A DNA stretch of 59,745 nt from Blastopirellula sp. (GCA_002701545.1 NZVR01000092.1:7189-66933), one strand, 5' to 3'. Positions 38,005 to 47,480 are shown, numbered from the stretch's first letter. Numbers and translations: made by a program. Notes: generated by a model from the sequence alone, not told the origin.

Positions 38005-38037
38005 AAAGGTCGTCGGAACCCATTCCGGCGGCCTTTT
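38005..38037 (+). terminator. Rho-independent terminator after tRNA-Arg
   Basis: AAAGGTCGTCGGAA (38005-38018), loop CCCA, TTCCGGCGGCCTTT (38023-38036): a 14-bp stem with two G-U wobbles, followed by T residues. It lies 12 bp after the tRNA. Confidence 0.92.
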
Positions 38038-38410
38038 TCTGTTTCAACTCCGTCGCCCCGGCTGCAATCAAAGGGTCGGCGAAATTCGACAGTCAGCTCG
38101 CCATCGCCCCAGAACGAGTACGAAATCGATCATCAAAATACGCCCGATCATGTGAAACAAGCCGGCATCGTCCATCGAATCTATGAATACGTGATAGACG
38201 TTAAGCATGCTCCGGATCGATAACAACGGGCACATACCACACCTTGCATAAATCTTCCCTGAACCCCGCCCCGTCAATCCTTGCTCAACATCTGTTCGTT
38301 TTCCAAACGGTTCGCAGGTAGGAACAGAAGACTTCGGGTCAAAATAGGAGCTGACAATCACCCGCAACGAACGGTTTTCTCTCGCTGGTTCGCATCTCCC
38401 CAACTCACGA
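38038..38410. other. Gene-poor stretch before the DUF1552 gene
   Basis: 373 bases downstream of the tRNA-Arg terminator and of the (minus-strand) DUF1552 gene. No coding frame, repeat or RNA was recognised. Confidence 0.45.
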
Positions 38411-39712
38411 TCAAAGACCTGTCAATCGCTCCGCCGAATCGCCAAAGCGGTCGAGCTCCAGACCACCCCATTCCATCAGGCTTAAAAACAGGCTGCACAT
38501 ACGACGGTTGGGAGCCTCGAGGTAGTCCATTGCGCGGCCCCCACGGAGCTTGCCGCCGGCTCCGCCAAGCAGGACCACCGGCAATTGTTTGGCGTCATGG
38601 TTGCCATGGATCATGCTTGAACAGTGCATGATGGTTGAATTGTCGAGCAAAGTGCGATCGCCTTCTTTGACTTCCGCCATGCGTTTGCACAGGTAGGCGA
38701 GCTGAGACGTAAAGAACTGGTTGACGGGGACGAGTTCTTTCGGCTGGGTATGGGCCATCTGGTGGTGCTGATCTTTGGCGCCAGCATGCGCGTGGGTCAG
38801 GATCGAGCCGTCGTTACAATATTTAAGGGTCGCAATCCGCGTGGAGTCCGTGCGAAAGGCGAGCAGCACAATATCGTTCATCAGCTTCCAGTAATCCGGG
38901 ATCTCGACGGGAATTCCATCGGCAGGGCGCGGGCGATCCGGTTTGGTCAGGCTCGGCTTCCATTCGCCAGCATCGCGTTCCTTTCCAGCCCGCTTGATGC
39001 GACCTTCGATCTCGTGAACGCTACCGAGATATTCTTCGAACCGCTGACGGTCCGAGACAGAAAGTCGCTGCCGCAATGATCGAGCGTCTTCGAGCACGGC
39101 ATCAACGACACGCAGGTCGCCGCGGTTGGGTTTCGAGCGGAAGAGCTGATCAAAAGCCAGCGCTGGACGTGTTTCCGTCCAGGTCGGCGACACCGCGGTG
39201 CTCCACGAAATGTGCGAGCTGTAAAGCAACGGGTGCCCATCCTGGAGTCCCGGAATTGGACCTTCGCATCCGAGTACCAACGATGGTAGCCGGGTTCGGT
39301 TTCCAATCCGCTGCGCCATCAACTGGTCGAAGCTGACTCCCGTACGGACTTCCGTCTTTGACATCGGCGCACCGCTGAGCATGTTGCCCGTTTGCATACA
39401 GTGGATGACACCATTGTTAGCGTGTTCGTTCCACAAACCGCGGAGGAATACCATCCGCTCCTTCCAAGGCTCGAGCGGCTTCAGACACGGCCCAAGTTCC
39501 ATCGCAGAGCCCTCTCCCCTCGCCCACCAGTGATTCGAATGGAATCCCATCCCTGTAAAGGTGACGAGCGTGCGGGTCGGCGGCTGATCGCCGGCGGTCG
39601 AAACTGCAGCTGCGGTGGACGGTACTGATTCAAGCCAGGGCAGAGCCATCGAGACACCGAGACCACGTAGCAATGTGCGTCGCGAAACAGTCGAAGCGGA
39701 TGGATTGTGCAT
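38411..39712 (-). CDS. DUF1552 domain-containing protein (Tat-type exported)
   Basis: 433 aa, preceded on the minus strand by an AGGAA ribosome site. A twin-arginine-like signal (VSRRTLLRGLGVSMALPWLE) is followed by DUF1552 features: TFTGMGFHSNHWWARGEGSA, DQLMAQRIG, and the terminal LSLMEWGGLELDRFGDSAERLTGL. DUF1552 genes nearly always follow a DUF1592/DUF1587 cytochrome gene in planctomycetes, as here (66 bp). The function is unestablished; it is probably periplasmic. The pair lies inside the segment bounded by the 18-bp repeat. Confidence 0.93.
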   Translation of the reverse strand: MHNPSASTVSRRTLLRGLGVSMALPWLESVPSTAAAVSTAGDQPPTRTLVTFTGMGFHSNHWWARGEGSAMELGPCLKPLEPWKERMVFLRGLWNEHANNGVIHCMQTGNMLSGAPMSKTEVRTGVSFDQLMAQRIGNRTRLPSLVLGCEGPIPGLQDGHPLLYSSHISWSTAVSPTWTETRPALAFDQLFRSKPNRGDLRVVDAVLEDARSLRQRLSVSDRQRFEEYLGSVHEIEGRIKRAGKERDAGEWKPSLTKPDRPRPADGIPVEIPDYWKLMNDIVLLAFRTDSTRIATLKYCNDGSILTHAHAGAKDQHHQMAHTQPKELVPVNQFFTSQLAYLCKRMAEVKEGDRTLLDNSTIMHCSSMIHGNHDAKQLPVVLLGGAGGKLRGGRAMDYLEAPNRRMCSLFLSLMEWGGLELDRFGDSAERLTGL

Positions 39713-39777
39713 GAAATCGTTCCTGTGGCGGAAAGTAGTTTTTGATTGTCAGCGACGCAAAGCAAAAAATGCCTGGG

Positions 39778-42700
39778 TTACGGGGATTTGTTTTTTGCTG
39801 GTGCAGGAGTCGCCGGTTTGGTTTTCGGTGTCGCGGTTTTCACAGACGCGGTTGTGACCGGTCGAATACAGCGAAACTGCTCGCTGCGAACGATGGTAAG
39901 CAAGACTTCTGACCAGCGACCGCCGGCCGACATGGTCCGGGTCAGCTTTTCGATCAGCTTGCGATCGGACAGCTGTACGGCGCGGCCCAAGGCGTAGCCG
40001 GTCAGTTTTCGGGCGAGTCCCCGCAGAACGTCTTCGCGCCGCGATCCCGCGACATAGTCCCTGAGGCCGACAAAACCATCGATCTCGACTCCGTCACGAG
40101 TGGTCGCCCTCGCATCACCAGACTTCAGTTCTTGCGCAGGTCGCAGCCGACCAAGAGCGTCAAATTGTTCAAGCGTCATGCCGTAAGGATCGATTCGGAT
40201 ATGACAGCTGGCACAGTTGGGATCCTTGCGGTGACGCTCAGTAATCTGGCGCACGGTCAGTCCGTCTGGCACAGTCTCGGGTAGGGGTGGCACATCGGGC
40301 GGAACTTTAGGCAAACGTTCGCCAAGCATCTGAACGACCCAAGCACCGCGTTTGACAGGGCTGGTGCGGGAGGCGGCTGCGGTTTTTGCGAGCACGGCGC
40401 CAAAGCCGAGAAACCCGCCGCGACCGTAGGCTGACACCTTCTCAACGCGACGCCATTCCGGTCCTGTCACATCGGGAATACCGTAGTGCCTCGCGACAAT
40501 GTCGTTGACAACAACCGCATCGGCATCCATGACGTCGGCGACCGGACGATCGTTGACCAGCGAGTCCATAAAGAACCGGACAGGCTCCTCAGCTAAAGCC
40601 TGCCTGAGTTTCGGGTTAAAGTCGGGGAATTGCTTCAGATTGCGGCCGTGATTCGTGACGAAGTCCCGCACACCAAGCCAGCGGGCGCCGAACTCCTCGG
40701 CCATCCCTCGCACTCGACCGTCCTTCAACATGCGGCGCAGTTGCTTCTCCATGACTACCGGGTCATGCAGTCGGGCAGACGTTTTTCGCAGTTCGTCGTC
40801 GGGGATCGAATCCCACAGCAGGAAACTCAGCCTTGTCGCCAGTTCGTCACCCGATACCGGTTGCCATTTAGAGCCGGTCGCCGGCTGCTCAACCCTGTAG
40901 AGAAACCATGGCGACGAAAGGATACGTGCCAGGGCGGCGCGAAAAGCCGAATCGTGCTCAAGCCCGTCCGCGCGATCGCCGCGATAGGACGCGAGAATGG
41001 AGGCGAGTTCCTTGCTGGTTAGAGGACGACGCCAGGCCCGCGAGGCAAAGGAAAGCAACGCCTCGAGGTGCGTCGTCTCCGAGGTGACCTTGAACGCGCG
41101 CAGGGCCGCTTCCTCCTGTTTCACCTGATCTCTAAACAATTGAATATAAAAAAACATGATCCGTGCGCCGTCATTCGGATTGCGATAGTACTGCAGGATC
41201 TCTTCATACATGCGCGGGGTCGCAAATGCCTGTTCACTTACGAACTCCAGCTCACTCCATAGGCGGTCGATTTCGGCTCGCCCATCGTCGTCGAGTAGAA
41301 GACGTCGCAACGGCTCGTCCTCTCGGTGATATAAAAAGAGGCTACCCTGCGCATCTCGCGGGATGATCGGTTGGAAAAGGACCGCCGGGGGGAAAAGATC
41401 GCGAAACTCAGCGGACGACCGCGCCAGGTCGTCAGCGACGCGCGGATGAACGATCTTCGCGATTCGAGGATTACCCGGCGTCGCTTGCGCGACTGGCTCG
41501 GCGAGTCTGCCGCCGCCGCCCTTCGCCGCGATCAGAAACGCCTGTACTTCCGACCCTGTGGGACTGCCTTCGTCGATGCTCACGTCGGCGCGAAGGAACC
41601 GCGGCAGCTGTAGCATTTTCTGAAGGGGCTCCGGCAGTTTTTTCAGATCGATGACGACCTCGTGACCTGCAGCAACCACCAGGGCGGATTTGGGAACCGG
41701 ACGGTTTTGGGGATGTTGCCCGAACTTGATCCCGCAAGCCACCTCAACTGCCGCTTTCAACTCTGGGTGATCCGCAAGCACGAGCGTCGGACCGTCACCA
41801 CCTTCCAACCGCAGACGATCCCAGACCACGTAGGTATCGGCTTGGGCCGGTAAGGCAACCAGCTTGAAAACCGGTTCGCGGGCAGCACCCTCAACCCGCT
41901 CGCGCGCAACGACGCGGTTGATTTTTTCCCAGGCGGGAAAGCCGTTGCCGACTGCAATGACGGCATGCGTCCCGTAGTTACCTTGAAACAACCGGTCCTG
42001 CGTGGATTTGATCGCCGCCAAAACCGGTGCCGGATCAGTCGTCGCTGCTCGCCACTTTTCGCGAATCATGTCGAGCGGTGCCGGGGGTAAACCGGCATCC
42101 GGCAAACCATTTGATGTTTTACCCACGTCCTCGAGAGCTTGCCCCAAATCCGGTGCTGCTACATGCGACAACTCGAATGAAACTCCGTCCAGATTGGCCG
42201 GGTGGACATCGGCGACGCGACCCGAGACCAGCAACTCACCAGTGATCGGGCTTGTCCAGGCGACAGACACAGGTCGTTTCGGTCCGGGATGCACAAAGAA
42301 AGCTCGTCCAGGCAATGTTGTCCAGAGCCGCAATTCCTCGGTCGTAAAGTTTACGAAGACTGAAGGCTCGGAACCCAAACTCCATGACTTCAGTTCGGTC
42401 CGCCCCGAGATGTTGTCGCGTCGGTCGGTAAGGAACATCGGCGTGGCCGACGTCTCCAGGAAGCTCCAACGGGCCTCGTGCTTATCTGGCCACGAATTCC
42501 CTTTCAACAGGTTGGGTACCAGATCGGAGACGCTCCAGGTTCGCCGGTCGCCGCCGCTTTCACGGATTGTCCATTCGATAAGGGTGCTGTCGGCCCCGTA
42601 GTTCTCGTTCGGAAGCACTGTCAAGAGCACCAATTCGCCACGTTTAACCGAGACTTTGCGTTCGAAAGGAACGGAACCTCCTTCCGCAACTTTGGACTGC

Positions 42701-43731
42701 GCGAGTACACGTTTCGATGATGCCCACTTGGACTGGATCTTCTGTATCGCAGCCTGCCGTCGCTGCTGGTGGGCTTCCATCTCGGCCGACTTTTCGCGCC
42801 ACTTTCGCATCCGTGCCTCGACTTCCGCTGGTGGTAAAGACGACGCCGTTTTGCCGCTGAGCCCGACCCAAAGCGCATTAAGGTAAGTTGGATTCAGCTT
42901 CTCTTCGGCGGCCACTGCAGCAATCGCCGCTGTGCCGCCACGGGCAAGCCTGTCCCGATGCCGCAGAGTCGCAGCAAGGTGTGATGCCAGCGGCGGCTCT
43001 CCATTGGGCCCGGCCAAGCGAGCGTGAAAACTGCGGATCGAGTTCAGCGTTTCTTCGGTCCAGTTCGGCCGGTCTGGAGAGTGAGAGAAGCGAAAACCCC
43101 TTGGCAGAAGCACGGCCCGCGCGGCAACGTCACGGGCAGCCTGATGATAGCGTTGAATCAGTTCGGGCGTCACCGGCATCGCCTCTCCAACATTAGCGAA
43201 GCCCTCGCCACCCACACTGTCGACCGGAAACTCACGGGCTTGTGTTGGCCGCATGTCCACACCGGTGAGATCACGGACTGCGTTGTCGTATTCCGTGTTG
43301 CTAAGCCGACGCAGCGTTACCGGCCCGGGATCGCCAGCCCGCGCTTCCGCCTCGACCTCGAGAGCCTTTGCTATCCAACCCAACAGTTGTTTCCGTTCAG
43401 CATCCCCTAGCGGCGGAGCTTCTTTCGGAGGCATATCGCCACCTCGCACACGCTCGGCGACATTGCTAAGCATCTTTGGCCGAGCCAGAATCGCCTGCGC
43501 GGAGCCAAAGCTCGTAAGATCGAGATCGTTATCTCTGGGAGCTTTCCCATGGCACTTCCCACAGGACCTGGCCAACAGCGGCTGGATTTGTTTCTCGAAT
43601 GCCTCCTGGTTTGAAGCCGTAGTCGCCAATATCGTGGGTTCATCGGCGTTCAACGGGACAATGAACCCGAGCAGACCAAGTGGCAATAAAACCACGGAGA
43701 AACGGATGGATAGCTGAAATCGGTGAATCAT
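39778..43731 (-). CDS. Large secreted multi-domain cytochrome protein (PSCyt1 - DUF1587 - DUF1595 - DUF1592 - DUF1588 - DUF1585)
   Basis: 1317 aa. A signal peptide (about 1-29) is followed by a haem motif CGKCH (Cys57, Cys60, His61). Next is DUF1587 (RRLSNTEYDNAVRDLTGVDM), then a long beta-rich middle of about 600 residues. DUF1595 (LLSFASRAWRRPLTSKELAS) leads into DUF1592 (ALARILSSPWFLYRVEQPAT). DUF1588 ends with a second haem-like CASCH (NCASCHIRIDPYGMTLEQFD). DUF1585 is at the end (TGYALGRAVQLSDRKLIEKL), and the tail is Lys/Thr/Pro/Ala-rich. Probably a periplasmic redox enzyme of polymer metabolism; no function has been proven for the family. It is upstream of and co-directional with the DUF1552 gene. 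Confidence 0.93.
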   Translation of the reverse strand: MIHRFQLSIRFSVVLLPLGLLGFIVPLNADEPTILATTASNQEAFEKQIQPLLARSCGKCHGKAPRDNDLDLTSFGSAQAILARPKMLSNVAERVRGGDMPPKEAPPLGDAERKQLLGWIAKALEVEAEARAGDPGPVTLRRLSNTEYDNAVRDLTGVDMRPTQAREFPVDSVGGEGFANVGEAMPVTPELIQRYHQAARDVAARAVLLPRGFRFSHSPDRPNWTEETLNSIRSFHARLAGPNGEPPLASHLAATLRHRDRLARGGTAAIAAVAAEEKLNPTYLNALWVGLSGKTASSLPPAEVEARMRKWREKSAEMEAHQQRRQAAIQKIQSKWASSKRVLAQSKVAEGGSVPFERKVSVKRGELVLLTVLPNENYGADSTLIEWTIRESGGDRRTWSVSDLVPNLLKGNSWPDKHEARWSFLETSATPMFLTDRRDNISGRTELKSWSLGSEPSVFVNFTTEELRLWTTLPGRAFFVHPGPKRPVSVAWTSPITGELLVSGRVADVHPANLDGVSFELSHVAAPDLGQALEDVGKTSNGLPDAGLPPAPLDMIREKWRAATTDPAPVLAAIKSTQDRLFQGNYGTHAVIAVGNGFPAWEKINRVVARERVEGAAREPVFKLVALPAQADTYVVWDRLRLEGGDGPTLVLADHPELKAAVEVACGIKFGQHPQNRPVPKSALVVAAGHEVVIDLKKLPEPLQKMLQLPRFLRADVSIDEGSPTGSEVQAFLIAAKGGGGRLAEPVAQATPGNPRIAKIVHPRVADDLARSSAEFRDLFPPAVLFQPIIPRDAQGSLFLYHREDEPLRRLLLDDDGRAEIDRLWSELEFVSEQAFATPRMYEEILQYYRNPNDGARIMFFYIQLFRDQVKQEEAALRAFKVTSETTHLEALLSFASRAWRRPLTSKELASILASYRGDRADGLEHDSAFRAALARILSSPWFLYRVEQPATGSKWQPVSGDELATRLSFLLWDSIPDDELRKTSARLHDPVVMEKQLRRMLKDGRVRGMAEEFGARWLGVRDFVTNHGRNLKQFPDFNPKLRQALAEEPVRFFMDSLVNDRPVADVMDADAVVVNDIVARHYGIPDVTGPEWRRVEKVSAYGRGGFLGFGAVLAKTAAASRTSPVKRGAWVVQMLGERLPKVPPDVPPLPETVPDGLTVRQITERHRKDPNCASCHIRIDPYGMTLEQFDALGRLRPAQELKSGDARATTRDGVEIDGFVGLRDYVAGSRREDVLRGLARKLTGYALGRAVQLSDRKLIEKLTRTMSAGGRWSEVLLTIVRSEQFRCIRPVTTASVKTATPKTKPATPAPAKNKSP

Positions 43732-44130
43732 CAGACCTACTCTTGACCGTATTTAATCAACGTGCGTTTCAGCCGACACTCATCCGGATCAGTAGGCAAA
43801 AACATAGGGGCATGGGAAAGGGCTCTTGAATGAACCAGATTCCATGATACTCCGCATATAATACCGGATTCCAGAGACAAGCGTGGAATTCGTGAACGGC
43901 GAATCGTTTTGACATTTTATGATTACTTCACCTCTCTGTAAGTTATTGTCTCAGCCTCTGGATTCGCTCGCCTGTAATCCAGAAGAATCTTAGTCAACAC
44001 CCGTTCCATATTATCTTTCGTGGCGTAGCCCGTTTCTTCCAGCGTCAATGCTGTATCTGGATTTCAGGGGATTCAGACCATAAGCTGAGGCCAAGAACTG
44101 ACCATAAAAAGCTGATGAGGTTCGATCGGA
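43732..44130. other. Intergenic region upstream of the DUF1592-type gene
   Basis: 399 bases, noticeably A+T-richer than the genes around it. It should hold the promoter of the DUF1592/DUF1552 pair (minus strand). No gene or repeat was recognised. Confidence 0.45.
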
Positions 44131-44388
44131 ATGCTGGTTCAATGTAGAGAGTGTGAGCATCGCGTTTCAACAGAAGCTGACAACTGTCCTCAGTGCGGTT
44201 GCCCCCAGCCGTGGGAACGTCCCGAAGATCTTGTAAAAGAGAAGTCCGCAAGTCGCCCGGCCGAGAAGCGGGCAGCTAAGAAAGATAAAACCGAGGGGAA
44301 TTGGTTTAATCCTGGCTTGGCTGTCATAGGGGCGATGATGGCATATCGCGTATTCAGTCAGGGCTGCAATAAGAAAAAAAAGAAGTAA
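44131..44388 (+). CDS. Small zinc-ribbon membrane protein
   Basis: 85 aa. An N-terminal zinc ribbon has two CxxC knuckles (MLVQCRECEHRVSTEADNCP and CPQCG), then a Lys/Glu/Arg-rich linker, one hydrophobic helix (GLAVIGAMMAYRVFS) and a poly-Lys end. This form (ribbon + helix) is common in small bacterial membrane proteins of unknown function. Base composition is lower in G+C than in its neighbours. It lies inside the repeat-bounded segment. No good ribosome site precedes the ATG. Confidence 0.68.
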   Translation: MLVQCRECEHRVSTEADNCPQCGCPQPWERPEDLVKEKSASRPAEKRAAKKDKTEGNWFNPGLAVIGAMMAYRVFSQGCNKKKKK

Positions 44389-44652
44389 GCGTTTTTGTGA
44401 AGAACTTCGTGAACACCACTTCTTGTAGAGTGATGTAAAGAACGGCAAGAAGCTATAATCTCGTTTCGCCTGAACACCCCAGCATGAACGTCTGATAGCG
44501 CGGTGTTATACGGTAAAGAAAAAAACTACCCCCCATTTTCTTGAGGATGTGAAGCATCGTTTCAGCATCCTCTTGACTGATTCCTCCACTGCTGGTCCAC
44601 TGGCTCATAAAGCTACTGAATAAATCAATGAATAGGGCGATGTCCGGTACAC

Positions 44653-44670
44653 CTCTGGGGTGTACTTCAC
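44653..44670 (+). repeat. Right copy of the 18-bp tRNA-Arg-derived direct repeat (att-like)
   Basis: CCTCTGGGGTGTACTTCA, identical and in the same orientation to the 3' end of tRNA-Arg at 37981-37998. The bases on either side differ between the copies. No tRNA body is attached to this copy. Confidence 0.75.
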
Positions 44671-44681
44671 ACAGAGCCTTG

Positions 44682-44711
44682 CGCCGCGAGTAAACAACTT
44701 GCGGCGTTTTT
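44682..44711 (+). terminator. Terminator-like hairpin after the right att-like repeat
   Basis: CGCCGC (44682-44687), a 13-base loop and GCGGCG (44701-44706), followed by five T. It is oriented as if to end a transcript from the left. If the segment to its left was inserted into tRNA-Arg, this could be the original tRNA terminator. Confidence 0.68.
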
Positions 44712-44761
44712 CGTAACCCTCATCGCCGTATGGTAACACTGCGTTCCGGAGACCGAAGCTC

Positions 44762-44812
44762 AAATGCGTTTCGCCAGCAAATGCGTTTCGCCAGCAAATG
44801 CATTTCGCCAGC
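44762..44812 (+). repeat. Three tandem 17-bp repeats
   Basis: AAATGCGTTTCGCCAGC at 44762-44778 and 44779-44795 (identical), then 44796-44812 with one change (G to A), followed by a partial unit GCCAGCAA. They are non-coding and lie between the att-like repeat and purC. There are too few units, and no spacers, for a CRISPR array. Confidence 0.9.
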
Positions 44813-45002
44813 GCCAGCAACAGGCGGTGCGGCGAAAAGTTAGAATCTGAAAACACCGACGGCGCGATGCAAGCCAGGGAGCTGAGGTCAGCACCATCCT
44901 GCATACCCTCGCATGCAGCTCCCGCCCGACCGTCCCCACCTTTTGAGCACAAGACGCGTTTCACCGAACAAGTGACATTCTGCGAGCACCATGGAGAAAC
45001 AC

Positions 45003-46055
45003 ATGCTAACGGATAGTGAAATCCAAGATCTGGTAAATGATTATGGCAGCCGCGTGAACGAAGGCCGGCCGATCAAGCAAATCATCGCCGACAATGACCT
45101 TCCCAAACTTGCCGGCGCCACAGTGCTGGAAGGTAAAGTCTCTGATTCGGTGTTCGGTGATGACCTCAAAACGCAAGACGGCGTCCATATCCGCTTGATG
45201 TTTCGCGGAAACCGGATTTCTACTCACGATGTCAATCGCGGGGCCATCCCTTTCAAGGATCAAGTTTTAGCCCAGAACCACGACCACATGCTCAACCTGG
45301 TCAAAGACACGCTGGGTTCATCGCAATTCGAAGTTGACGGATTGCTGCCGTCCTCCACCGTCATTCCCGCCGAGAACTTGAATCTGCTGATGGTGGAAAA
45401 TGTACTGCGCATGTACATGGCGGAAAGCTCGACTTCCACGTCCTTGTTTCAGCATTGGCTTAAAGCAAAAGAAGAAAACGTCAGCACGCTTGAATATGCT
45501 GGCCATCAGATTGAGATCGGTTCGCTGACCCCGAACGGCAAGCTCCCCTATCTCATGGACACTCCGTCGACCAAGGAGAAAGTGGATCGAACGATCGATC
45601 CGTCCTACCTGATCGACAATGGCGTTTGCACGTCAGCCCAATACCAACACATACGCAATGCCTCCATCATGGCGTTTGGCATGGTGTCCCGTTACCTGTC
45701 CGAAAAGGGCATGGTGCTGGTCGACACCAAAACGGAACACGGCATCAACGCGAACAACCAAATCGTTGCTGCTGACGAGCTCTACACCATGGACTCGTCT
45801 CGGTTTTGGAAACTGAGTGATGATGGCTCGGTGATGGAGCGTGATGGCAAACCGGTTTCCTTTTCCAAGGAGTTTGCTCGCGGTATGGTCAAGGGCAAAG
45901 ACATGCAGTTCTCAACCGAGCAGAGCAATGAAATTGCGGTGCGTTACATTTCTGGTCTGCAAAATTTGACCGGCCAAGCGTTTGAACCCGATTTGCGACC
46001 ACGTGATCAGCGGATCATCGAATCGACCAATTTGATTCTTGATTCCTTGACCTAG
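45003..46055 (+). CDS. purC: Phosphoribosylaminoimidazolesuccinocarboxamide (SAICAR) synthase, divergent
   Basis: 350 aa from the ATG at 45003, chosen because GGAG ends 6 bp before it; the ATG at 44991 is in frame but overlaps that site. Family motifs can be followed. LEGKVSDSVFGDD corresponds to EGKVRDxY. RISTHDVNRGAIPFKDQVLA corresponds to RISAFDVxxxxxIPxKG. LVDTKTEHGI corresponds to the DTKFEFG loop, and AADELYTMDSSRFW to ADEVLTPDSSRFW. It joins CAIR and aspartate with ATP in purine synthesis. It is longer than the E. coli enzyme (237 aa) and diverges at residues that are usually strict (KFEFG to KTEHG). A terminator follows. Confidence 0.88.
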   Translation: MLTDSEIQDLVNDYGSRVNEGRPIKQIIADNDLPKLAGATVLEGKVSDSVFGDDLKTQDGVHIRLMFRGNRISTHDVNRGAIPFKDQVLAQNHDHMLNLVKDTLGSSQFEVDGLLPSSTVIPAENLNLLMVENVLRMYMAESSTSTSLFQHWLKAKEENVSTLEYAGHQIEIGSLTPNGKLPYLMDTPSTKEKVDRTIDPSYLIDNGVCTSAQYQHIRNASIMAFGMVSRYLSEKGMVLVDTKTEHGINANNQIVAADELYTMDSSRFWKLSDDGSVMERDGKPVSFSKEFARGMVKGKDMQFSTEQSNEIAVRYISGLQNLTGQAFEPDLRPRDQRIIESTNLILDSLT

Positions 46056-46736
46056 TCGTGCGTCACGCCTGAGTGATCCGGATGCCATCCGCGCACGGTC
46101 GACCTCGACGGGTGCCGGTGGCTCTCTCTGGAAGCGGGCCAGTCTCACACCAATTCGATCCCACGGAAGCAAGCATTTGCGACCGTGGGTTTTTATTGCG
46201 CACTCACTCGACCTCAGGCGCCGCACCACCCGGCCATTGACTTTCTGGCAGCGCTGCTGGCCCTCATGCACCGCTGCTTGACACGTCTTCACTGAGCACT
46301 GCGCCGGTGCGCGGTCATGGCAACAGCGGTGCGGTTCGCACAACCTGCGCTGGTCAGCCTGACTTGCCCCGAGTGCCACACTCTGTGGAATGCCCCAGCG
46401 GTGACTCCCCTCGAAGACCACTTGCTGCCTAAGCCGTAATGCATGCAGTTCGTGCAATCGCTGCGATAAACAGCCATGCTGTCATTAAACCACACATGCA
46501 CAACATATGCAATTACAAACTCACTGAATCCAGATGCAGCCCGCCCTATCCTTCATCGAATTGACGGCTGTCTCCCTGCCGATGGCGAGTCAATCAACCG
46601 TCGATTGCGCCATCTTCCTTTTTTTTGCAATTCTATTGCATCTGCATACTGAACCCATTTACTTCGTCGTTCGTACTGGGCATAATCTTGCTGGTCTTCA
46701 ATGAGTTACTTTCTTCAGTCCTTCACCGGAGATGCT
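46056..46736. other. Gene-poor stretch between purC and the metal-binding-like gene
   Basis: 681 bases. Apart from the purC terminator nothing coding is convincing. The last 200 bases are A/T-rich (poly-T near 46618-46627) and probably hold the promoter of the gene at 46737. Confidence 0.45.
46160..46195 (+). terminator. Rho-independent terminator after purC
   Basis: CCCACGG (46160-46166) pairs with CCGTGGG (46183-46189), followed by a T run (46190-46194). It lies about 105 bp after the purC stop. Confidence 0.82.
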
Positions 46737-47282
46737 ATGGATACGTCTGTCAGTGAAACAACTGTGGCCCGCTTTGCTCTTGGATTCGCGGTATGTGGAC
46801 TTTTCAGTTGGAGCGAAGCGACGGCACAGTCGCCTTTTCGTGCTCTGGTCGTCGTCGCTGATCCATCTGACGCCGAGTGCACCAAGCGCATCGGCGGTGA
46901 GCATGTTCACGTTGAACTCTTGTTCCCGCTCGACATTACAAGGCTGCCGGATAGCTACGAGAAGCAAGCGCAGCGTGTGCATCAACTACTCGACTTCCAC
47001 CTGCTTGTCTTTCGCAGTGACTCAAATTGCCCAGCAAAAGAATTCTGGCGAAACCGTATGACTGCAGCCAATCCCCAGGCCAAATTACATCGATTATCGC
47101 AACCGCGGGGAGGCGAATTAACTCATTACGAAGTCAAAGTACAAAGGGCGACCGATATCCACCGGGCACTTGATTCTATTTTGCCAAAACGCCGCGTCTC
47201 CTTGAATGCGAACTTGGATGCAGAATTGCGGCGTCTGAATTCGCTGCACCACCGTCCTCTCCATCTGGCAGAGCGCAATTGA
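46737..47282 (+). CDS. Secreted hypothetical, weak similarity to the N-lobe of ZnuA/TroA-type metal-binding proteins
   Basis: 181 aa from the ATG at 46737, with GGAG about 7 bp upstream. A signal-like N-terminus (about 1-30, ending ATAQSP) is followed by FRALVVVADPSDAECTKRIG, GEHVHVELLFPL and a helix leading to LLVFRSDSNCP. The order 'V-ADP...IGG-HV-V-LLFP' recalls the start of cluster A-I metal-binding ABC receptors. However, the protein is much shorter than a complete receptor (about 300 aa) and the metal-site histidines are not clear. It may be a truncated or specialised relative. It precedes the propeller cluster on the same strand, about 200 bp away. Confidence 0.5.
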   Translation: MDTSVSETTVARFALGFAVCGLFSWSEATAQSPFRALVVVADPSDAECTKRIGGEHVHVELLFPLDITRLPDSYEKQAQRVHQLLDFHLLVFRSDSNCPAKEFWRNRMTAANPQAKLHRLSQPRGGELTHYEVKVQRATDIHRALDSILPKRRVSLNANLDAELRRLNSLHHRPLHLAERN

Positions 47283-47480
47283 ATGGCCCATCGAGAGGGA
47301 TGTCTATAATGCGAGGCCACGAACTGACAGGGTATCCCAGCGACAGAACCAAACGTTGCGTCTTCGTCTTAGCGACGTTCGACGTTGTCGTAACGGCTCG
47401 ACTGCACCACTTCCGGCCGTAGCATTCGTCTTGCGTGCAGTTGCGCCCAACTGTGATTTATCATCTTATGAGTCTTGGAA

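Larger units (their letters stand above)
44389..45002. other. Non-coding region with att-like repeat, hairpin and tandem repeats
   Basis: 614 bases between the zinc-ribbon gene and purC. It holds the right copy of the 18-bp repeat (44653), a terminator-like hairpin (44682-44711) and 17-bp tandem repeats (44762-44812). A 51-codon minus-strand frame (44453-44608) is the only coding candidate and is weak. The end should hold the purC promoter. Confidence 0.5.

Noticed and set aside
44762-44812. CRISPR array
   Set aside because: Three directly adjoining 17-bp units without spacers and no cas genes.
44605-44964. 119-codon minus-strand frame as an integrase remnant of the putative island
   Set aside because: It lacks the R...H-x-x-R...Y residues of tyrosine recombinases and passes through the tandem repeats and the terminator-like hairpin.
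45912-46457. 181-codon minus-strand frame after purC
   Set aside because: Overlaps the 3' end of purC in antisense and crosses its terminator; Cys/Arg/His-rich without motifs.
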